From the NCBI GenBank assembly GCA_934675625.1, contig CAKURH010000107.1, forward strand, positions 1-11,824: 11,824 nucleotides of DNA. The letters run 5' to 3'. Shown here in pieces: positions 7,103-11,824 of this stretch. The notes beneath the pieces were generated by a model that worked only from the letters and a program-made list of their open reading frames with translations, had not been told where the DNA came from and searched no databases. This DNA is from an uncultured Kiritimatiellota bacterium (lineage in GTDB: Bacteria > Verrucomicrobiota > Kiritimatiellia > RFP12 > UBA1067). The translations under genes and the position numbers were made by a program. Position 1 is the stretch's first letter. Each line of letters opens with the position of its first letter.

Positions 7103-8140
7103 ATGGACAGAACCAAGGGAGAAGTCTGGGTCTTCGCGGAACAGGAGGAGGGCAAGCTCGCCGAGATTCCGTTTGAGCTGCTCGGCAAGGCGCGCGAACT
7201 CGCGGACAAGCTGGGCGTCAAGGTCGGCGCCGTGCTGATGGGCGCGGGCGTCGAGCCGTTGGCGGCGGATCTCGTCGCGGGCGGGGCGGATGTCGTGCAT
7301 CTCGTCGACGATCCGGCGCTCAAGGTGTTCCGCAGCAAGGCGTACCGCCACGCGCTCGTCGAGCTCGTCAAGGAGGAACGGCCGCAGATCCTGATCTTCG
7401 GCGCGACGCACATGGGGCGCGACCTCGCGCCGGCCGTCGCGTCCGCGCTGCGCTGCGGCCTCACGGCGGACTGCACAGACCTGCAGATCGGTGACTACAC
7501 GGATCGGAAGACGGGCGAGACGTTCACGAACGTCCTGCACCAGATCCGTCCGGCGTTCGGCGGCAACATCATCGCGACGATCGTCAACGCGCGCCACTGG
7601 CCGCAGATGGCGACGGTGCGCGAGGGCGTCATGAAGCCGTTGGGCGAAGCGGAAAGGGCCGCGCGGAAGGGTGCGGCGGGGGAGGTCAAGCGGCACGACG
7701 CGCACCTGGCCGGGGTTGAGATTCCGGTTGAGGTCGTGGAGATCGTCCGCAAGGTCTCGAAGGTCAACCTGAAGGGCGCGCGCATCATCGTCGCGGGCGG
7801 CGCGGGCGTCGGGTCGAAGGAGAACTTCAAGCTGCTGCACGACCTCGCGGCGGTCTTGGGTGGCGCGGTCGGCGGGTCTCGCGCGGCGGTCGACCTCGGC
7901 TACTGCGAACACGAGCGGCAGATTGGCCAGACGGGCGTCACGGTGCGTCCCGCGCTGATGATCAGCTGCGGCATTTCGGGCGCGGTGCAGCACCTCGCGG
8001 GCATGCAGGATGCGGCGAAGATCATCGCGATCAACACCGACAAGGACGCGCCGATCTTCAAGGTCGCGCACTACGGCATCATCGGCGACCTGAACGTCGT
8101 CATCCCGAAGCTCATCAAGGCGATCAAGAACAAGGGCTGA
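7103..8140 (+). CDS. etfA: Electron transfer flavoprotein subunit alpha
   Basis: The 345-residue partner of EtfB binds the mobile FAD that exchanges electrons with the acyl-CoA dehydrogenase. The N-terminal domain (about 1-200) is the ETF nucleotide-binding-like fold (VWVFAEQEEGKL near the start, LIFGATHMGRDLAP at 97-110). The C-terminal FAD domain is very clear: GGAVGGSRAAVD (253-264), RQIGQTG (272-278), CGISGAVQHLAGM (289-301) and AINTDKDAPIF (309-319). There is no N-terminal ferredoxin or rubredoxin extension. A purine-rich stretch with AAGGGA (7091-7096) supplies the ribosome binding site. The acyl-CoA dehydrogenase gene begins three bases after the stop, so the two proteins should be made together. 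Confidence 0.96.
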   Translation: MDRTKGEVWVFAEQEEGKLAEIPFELLGKARELADKLGVKVGAVLMGAGVEPLAADLVAGGADVVHLVDDPALKVFRSKAYRHALVELVKEERPQILIFGATHMGRDLAPAVASALRCGLTADCTDLQIGDYTDRKTGETFTNVLHQIRPAFGGNIIATIVNARHWPQMATVREGVMKPLGEAERAARKGAAGEVKRHDAHLAGVEIPVEVVEIVRKVSKVNLKGARIIVAGGAGVGSKENFKLLHDLAAVLGGAVGGSRAAVDLGYCEHERQIGQTGVTVRPALMISCGISGAVQHLAGMQDAAKIIAINTDKDAPIFKVAHYGIIGDLNVVIPKLIKAIKNKG

Positions 8141-8143
8141 AAA

Positions 8144-9874
8144 ATGGCTAACTTCTACAAGGACAACCCGGACATCCAGAACGTCATCGACGTGCTTGAC
8201 CTCACCGAGGTCGCGGCGCTGCTGGAGGATGACTTCAAGTTCGCGAAGGACTATCCCTTCGCGCCGAAGGACGCGGCGGACGCGCTCGACAACTACAAGC
8301 GCGCGCTCGACCTCTGCGGCGATATCATGGCGAACCGCATCGCGCCCCTCGCGGAGGAGACCGACCAGGTCGGCAACACGCTGAACGCGGACGGCTCGGT
8401 GACGCGCGCGCCCGGCATGAAGCTCGCGCTGGAGCTCTTCGGCAAGACGGGCCTCATGGGTGTCACGATCCCCTACTACCTCGGCGGCCTCAACATGCCC
8501 TGCACGATCCTCACGGCGTGCAACGACATCGTCTCGCGCGGCGACGCGGGCCTCATGAACCTCTTCGGCCTTCAGGGCATCGCCGAGACGATCAACCAGT
8601 TCGGCGACGAGGAGCTGAAGAAGCAGTACGTGCCGAAGCTCGTCACGGGCGAGATGACGGGCGCGATGGTCCTCACCGAGCCGGACGCGGGCAGCGACCT
8701 CCAGAGCGTCAAGACGACGGCGCACCAGGACGCGGACGGCAACTGGTTCGTGAACGGCGTCAAGCGCTTCATCACGAACGGCTGCGGCGAAGTGCTGCTC
8801 GTCCTCGCGCGCACGGAGCCCGAGTTCTCCGACGGACGCGGCCTCAGCTGCCTCCTCGTCGAGAACGGCCCGTGGGTCAAGGTGCGGCGTCTCGAGAACA
8901 AGCTCGGCATCCACGGCTCGCCGACGTGCGAGATGGTCTTCACGGAAGCCCCGGCGAAGCTGATCGGCCTGCGCAAGCGCGGGCTCATCACCTACGTCAT
9001 GGCCCTCATGAACGGCGCGCGCATGGGCATCGCCGCGCAGGGCACGGGCATCGGCGAGGCGGCCTACCGCGCCGCGCGCGACTACGCCGCGAGCCGCAAG
9101 CAGTTCGGCGTCACGATCGACAGCTTCCCCGCGCTCCGCGAGATCATGGCCACGATGAGCGTCGAGCTTCAGGCGAGCCGCCTCCTCACCTACTACTCGG
9201 CGAAGAACGTCGACCTGGAGGCCGGGCTGGACCGCAAGTTCAACGCGTTCAAGGGCACGCCGGAGGCGATGGACGTCCGCAAGCGCCTGAAGAAGGTCGC
9301 CGCGTTCAACAAGATGCTGACGCCGATGGCGAAGTACTACGGCTCGGAGATGTCGATGCGCAACGCGATGAGCGCGATTTCCGTCCTGGGCGGCTCCGGC
9401 TACATGAAGGACTACCCGTGCGAGCGCTACCTGCGCGACAGCCGCATCACGACGATCTACGAGGGCACCTCGCAGCTGCAGGTCGTCGCGGCGGTCGCGG
9501 GCGTGACGGGCGGGCTCGTCCACGACGTCCTCGACGACATCCTCGGCGCGGGCTGGAGCCCGGCGCATCCGCGCATGACGCAGCTCCTCGCGGAGCTTGA
9601 CGCGGCGGTCGCCTACGTGAAGGGCCGCGAAGACGCGAAGGCGTACCACGACCTCTCGGCGCGCAAGCTCGTGGACGCGGGCATCGCGCTCGTCGTCGCC
9701 GCGCTCTTCGTCAAGGCGGCGGAGAAGCTCGACTACAAGAAGGCGGCGCTCGACCACTGGCTCAACGTCGAGTTCCCGCGCGTCCGCGCCCTGCTTGCGC
9801 AGGTGACGGGCGGCTACGCGGGCTCGGTCGACGCCTTCGAGACGCTGGCCCCGGCCGTCCCGGTCGTGGACTGA
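8144..9874 (+). CDS. Acyl-CoA dehydrogenase with C-terminal extension
   Basis: This 576-residue FAD enzyme introduces or, with a low-potential Etf, removes an alpha,beta double bond in an acyl-CoA. Signature parts are LTEPDAGSD (177-185), the flavin-binding FITNG (209-213), GARMGIAAQ (291-299), RKQFG (318-322), GGSGYMKDY (416-424) and YEGTSQLQ (439-446). Glu440 occupies the usual catalytic-base position. It is longer than the ordinary family length of about 380: an N-terminal segment of about 50 residues precedes the core and about 130 residues follow the catalytic Glu, as in the long homologues found beside etfBA in Bacteroidetes. The acyl-CoA substrate cannot be read from sequence; short-chain (acryloyl- or crotonyl-CoA) reduction is an inference from the neighbouring etf genes. 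Its AAGGG ribosome site (8132-8136) lies in the end of etfA, indicating tight coupling. Confidence 0.93.
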   Translation: MANFYKDNPDIQNVIDVLDLTEVAALLEDDFKFAKDYPFAPKDAADALDNYKRALDLCGDIMANRIAPLAEETDQVGNTLNADGSVTRAPGMKLALELFGKTGLMGVTIPYYLGGLNMPCTILTACNDIVSRGDAGLMNLFGLQGIAETINQFGDEELKKQYVPKLVTGEMTGAMVLTEPDAGSDLQSVKTTAHQDADGNWFVNGVKRFITNGCGEVLLVLARTEPEFSDGRGLSCLLVENGPWVKVRRLENKLGIHGSPTCEMVFTEAPAKLIGLRKRGLITYVMALMNGARMGIAAQGTGIGEAAYRAARDYAASRKQFGVTIDSFPALREIMATMSVELQASRLLTYYSAKNVDLEAGLDRKFNAFKGTPEAMDVRKRLKKVAAFNKMLTPMAKYYGSEMSMRNAMSAISVLGGSGYMKDYPCERYLRDSRITTIYEGTSQLQVVAAVAGVTGGLVHDVLDDILGAGWSPAHPRMTQLLAELDAAVAYVKGREDAKAYHDLSARKLVDAGIALVVAALFVKAAEKLDYKKAALDHWLNVEFPRVRALLAQVTGGYAGSVDAFETLAPAVPVVD

Positions 9875-9883
9875 GACGCGAAA

Positions 9884-10366
9884 ATGGACGCGGCGAGGGT
9901 CAGGGTGGCGGAACTGCGGGACGCGGAGCGAATCTACGCGCTCGTCTCGTCCAATCGCGACCAGCTCGTGCCGCGTTCGCTCGGCAACATCGTCGAGACG
10001 ATCGACCGGTTCGTCCTCGCGGAGGCGGGGGACGAGCTGGTCGGCTGCGCGGCGTACCAGATTCATCCCGAGATCGGCAACGCCGAAGCCGCGTCGGTCG
10101 AGGTCGTCTCCGTCGCGGTCAAGGCGGCGTTCCGGCGGCGCGGCATCGGCCGTCTGCTCGTGGAAGGCGTGCTGGCGAAGGTCGCGACGTTCCGTCCGCG
10201 GGAAGTCGTCGTCCTCACGTTCGCGCCGGAATTCTTCCGCTCGCTCGGCTTCGTCGAAATCGCGAAGACGGAGATCATGCACAAGCTCTACACCGGCTGC
10301 ATCAACTGCACGAAGCACGCCAATCCCTATACCTGTCCCGAAATTGCCATGAGGAGATCCATGTGA
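9884..10366 (+). CDS. GNAT-family N-acetyltransferase, ArgA-like, with C-terminal cysteine cluster
   Basis: The 160-residue protein has a single GNAT domain. The acetyl-CoA pyrophosphate-binding loop is RRRGIG (84-89) after the beta-strand ASVEVVSVAV, and FFRSLGF (117-123) is the usual late helix-strand of the fold. IYALVSSNRDQLVPRSLGNI near the N-terminus and the ending GCINC...TCPEIAM resemble the short, stand-alone N-acetylglutamate-synthase-like acetyltransferases. Three cysteines (139, 142, 151) form a C-x2-C-x8-C pattern that could bind metal. Arginine biosynthesis is therefore possible, but the location between an acyl-CoA dehydrogenase and a LarA-type gene gives no support for it, and protein or metabolite acetylation is equally open. 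It starts 9 bases after the dehydrogenase stop, with no evident Shine-Dalgarno sequence, and its stop overlaps the next start by one base (TGATG). Confidence 0.85.
   Translation: MDAARVRVAELRDAERIYALVSSNRDQLVPRSLGNIVETIDRFVLAEAGDELVGCAAYQIHPEIGNAEAASVEVVSVAVKAAFRRRGIGRLLVEGVLAKVATFRPREVVVLTFAPEFFRSLGFVEIAKTEIMHKLYTGCINCTKHANPYTCPEIAMRRSM
10351..10356 (+). promoter_or_regulatory. Ribosome binding site for the LarA-type gene
   Basis: GAGGAG lies within the last codons of the acetyltransferase gene. It is 9 bases before the ATG at 10366 and 6 bases before an in-frame GTG at 10363. The ATG at 10366 is preferred because it is the stronger codon and overlaps the preceding stop as TGATG; the two choices differ by one residue. 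Confidence 0.7.
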
Positions 10367-11661
10367 TGAAAGACATGTTCAGAATCGCCGAAACGGCCGA
10401 AGGCCTTTCAAACGCGGAAATCGCAAAGGAACTGGAGGCGGCGCTCGCCGCGTGGGAAGCCGAGAAGGGCCCCGTGCGGAACGCGCTCGTGATTCCGCCG
10501 GACTTCACGCGCTACCACTCGAACGCGGGCTTCATCACGCAGGTCTTCTACCGCCTCCTGACGGCGAAGGGCGCCAATGTGGACGTCCTGCCCGCCTTGG
10601 GCACGCACGTGCCGGTCTCGGCGTCGCAGTGGGTGACGATGTTCGGCGACATCCCCTATGAAAAGATGATCGTCCACAACTGGCGTACGGATGTCGTGAA
10701 GCTCGGCGAAGTTCCCGCCGCCGAGATTGAGAAGATCACCGAGGGCCTGTGGAAGGAGCCGGTCGACGTCGAGGTGAACCGCCGGCTCATGGACGAGAAG
10801 TATGATCTCATCATCTCGCCCGGACAGGTCGTGCCGCACGAGGTGATCGGCATGGCCAACCACGCGAAGAACATCTTCGTCGGCATCGGCGGGGCGGACA
10901 TGATCAACAAGTCGCACATGATCGGCGCGGTCTGCGGCATGGAGAAGGCGATGGGCCGCGACCACACGCCCGTCCGCCAGATCTTCGACTACGCTTTCAC
11001 GCATTACGTCGCGCAGCGTCCGATTCTCTGGGTGCTGACGGTCAACACGGCGCTGGGCGGGAAGATTCGCAGCCACGGCCTCTTCATCGGGCAGGGCCGC
11101 AACTGCCTGACGGAAGCCGTGAAGCTCGCGCAGGTGAAGAACGTCGACTACGTTGAGCACGGCCTCAAGAAGTGCGTCGTCTATCTGGACGGCAGCGAAT
11201 TCAAGACGACGTGGCTCGGCAACAAGGCGATTTACCGCACGCGCATGGCGATGGCGGACGGCGGCGAACTCATCATCCTTGCGCCGGCCGTGCACCAGTT
11301 CGGCGAGGACCAGACGGTCGACGGGCTCATCCGCAAGTACGGCTACAAGGGGCGGCTTCACACGCTGGAGGTCTTCCGGCGCGACGACGCGGCGGATCTG
11401 CGGGCGAACATGGGTGCGGCGGCGCACCTCATCCACGGGTCGTCCGACGGACGCTTCTCGATTACCTACTGCGTGAAGGACATCTCGAAGGAAGAGATCG
11501 AAAGCGTCGGCTTCAAGGCGGCGGACTACGACGAGATGGCGCGAAAGTACGATCCGGCGAAACTCCAGTACGGTTACAACACGGTGGACGGCGAGGAGGT
11601 CTACTTCATTCCGAACCCGGCGCTCGGTCTCTGGATCAACCGCGAAAAGTTCACGGCGTAG
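10366..11661 (+). CDS. LarA-superfamily nickel-pincer-dependent racemase/epimerase (lactate racemase domain)
   Basis: The protein has 431 residues from the ATG at 10366. It contains the DxTR motif (DFTR, 46-49) and the residues that hold the nickel-pincer nucleotide in Lactiplantibacillus plantarum LarA: His81 in GTHVP (LarA His108), His158 in PHEV (His174), Lys168 in HAKNI (Lys184, the covalent attachment site) and His184 in KSHM (His200). The His-Lys and Lys-His spacings, 10 and 16 residues, equal those of LarA, which strongly supports the assignment. LarA itself interconverts D- and L-lactate, but the superfamily includes epimerases of malate, gluconate, mannonate-like and other 2-hydroxy acids. 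The segment around GMANHAKNI and GRDHTPVRQ (197-205) differs from LarA, so the substrate is open. The cofactor-making larB, larC and larE genes are not in the window. It is the last gene of the etf unit; no clear terminator follows. Confidence 0.86.
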   Translation: MKDMFRIAETAEGLSNAEIAKELEAALAAWEAEKGPVRNALVIPPDFTRYHSNAGFITQVFYRLLTAKGANVDVLPALGTHVPVSASQWVTMFGDIPYEKMIVHNWRTDVVKLGEVPAAEIEKITEGLWKEPVDVEVNRRLMDEKYDLIISPGQVVPHEVIGMANHAKNIFVGIGGADMINKSHMIGAVCGMEKAMGRDHTPVRQIFDYAFTHYVAQRPILWVLTVNTALGGKIRSHGLFIGQGRNCLTEAVKLAQVKNVDYVEHGLKKCVVYLDGSEFKTTWLGNKAIYRTRMAMADGGELIILAPAVHQFGEDQTVDGLIRKYGYKGRLHTLEVFRRDDAADLRANMGAAAHLIHGSSDGRFSITYCVKDISKEEIESVGFKAADYDEMARKYDPAKLQYGYNTVDGEEVYFIPNPALGLWINREKFTA

Positions 11662-11669
11662 ACGGGCAC

Positions 11670-11699
11670 TTGACGGTGCGCCGCGCGATGTGATATACT
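11670..11699 (+). promoter_or_regulatory. Promoter with extended -10 upstream of tRNA-Tyr
   Basis: TTGACG (11670-11675) is 18 bases from TATACT (11694-11699), which is preceded by TGA (11691-11693). The predicted start near 11706 leaves a leader of about 12 bases before the mature tRNA. This is the most complete of the three similar promoters in the window. Confidence 0.78.
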
Positions 11700-11717
11700 A
11701 CACTCCAATTGTTTGAC

Positions 11718-11803
11718 GGTGGGATACTCAAGCGGTCAACGAGGGCAGACTGTAAATCTGCTGGCTTACGCCTTCCAAGGTTCGAATCCTTGCCCCACCA
11801 CCA
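11718..11803 (+). tRNA. tRNA-Tyr (anticodon GTA), CCA encoded
   Basis: This 86-base type II tRNA has the acceptor strand GGTGGGA (11718-11724), a short D arm (CTC/GAG), the anticodon stem GCAGA/TCTGC with loop CTGTAAA (anticodon GTA at 11752-11754), a long variable arm (11762-11775, stem GGC/GCC), the T arm CAAGG-TTCGAAT-CCTTG (11776-11792), the acceptor 3' strand CCCCACC (11793-11799), discriminator A at 11800 and an encoded CCA (11801-11803). The long variable arm and GTA anticodon identify bacterial tRNA-Tyr. The seventh acceptor pair is an A-C mismatch where G-C is usual. It has its own promoter and lies at the right end of the window. Confidence 0.96.
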
Positions 11804-11824
11804 ATTCCCGAAAACCCCAGCAAA

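Noticed and set aside
6077..10318. A 1413-codon open frame on the minus strand opposite etfB, etfA, the acyl-CoA dehydrogenase and the acetyltransferase
   Set aside because: Its translation is dominated by Arg, Asp, Ala, Val and Leu with no recognisable domain, and it runs antisense to four well-identified genes. This is the usual by-product of strong third-position GC bias.
11662..11690. Possible terminator after the LarA-type gene
   Set aside because: Only a four-pair GCAC/GTGC stem is visible, with no T-run; the same bases form the -35 region of the tRNA promoter.

Overview
The window is GC-rich, about 11.8 kb, and looks like a metagenomic contig from a bacterium of the PVC/FCB part of the tree. 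A Kiritimatiellota or Verrucomicrobiota lineage, possibly gut-associated, is my best inference. The reasons are a secreted GH50-type agarase-like enzyme paired with an autotransporter-repeat/discoidin-like surface protein, EtfB-EtfA-acyl-CoA dehydrogenase genes that resemble the Bacteroidetes-type set as I remember it, and a LarA-superfamily protein. No rRNA or marker gene is present to settle the taxonomy. All genes are on the + strand. Long antisense reading frames, including one of 1413 codons, are GC-driven shadows.

Layout. Positions 1-22 are a pure C run at the contig edge, probably a sequencing or assembly artefact. Positions 88-2133 encode a signal-peptide-bearing GH50-family beta-agarase-like glycoside hydrolase. 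It overlaps by ATGA a 935-residue exported surface protein (2130-4937) that contains a duplicated block: autotransporter-type beta-strand repeat plus discoidin-like module. A promoter with an extended -10 then leads to a lipoprotein of the serine beta-lactamase-like/penicillin-binding family (5091-6254). A second extended -10 overlaps the stop codon of that gene and seems to start a five-gene unit: etfB (6269-7066), etfA (7103-8140), a 576-residue acyl-CoA dehydrogenase (8144-9874), a GNAT acetyltransferase with a C-terminal cysteine cluster (9884-10366) and a LarA-type nickel-pincer racemase/epimerase (10366-11661). A third promoter of the same type drives a tRNA-Tyr(GTA) gene (11718-11803) at the right end.

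How the parts work together. The first two genes form a secreted, translationally coupled polysaccharide-degrading and binding pair. The five-gene unit is a redox module. The acyl-CoA dehydrogenase exchanges electrons with EtfAB, and its co-transcribed partners suggest a 2-hydroxy-acid or sugar-acid epimerisation step and an acetylation step linked to acyl-CoA metabolism. A lactate-to-propionate (acrylate-type) role is one testable idea, but lactoyl-CoA dehydratase and CoA-transferase genes are not in the window.

No CRISPR array, insertion sequence, phage gene or convincing rho-independent terminator was seen. There is no gene-free stretch longer than about 300 bases.
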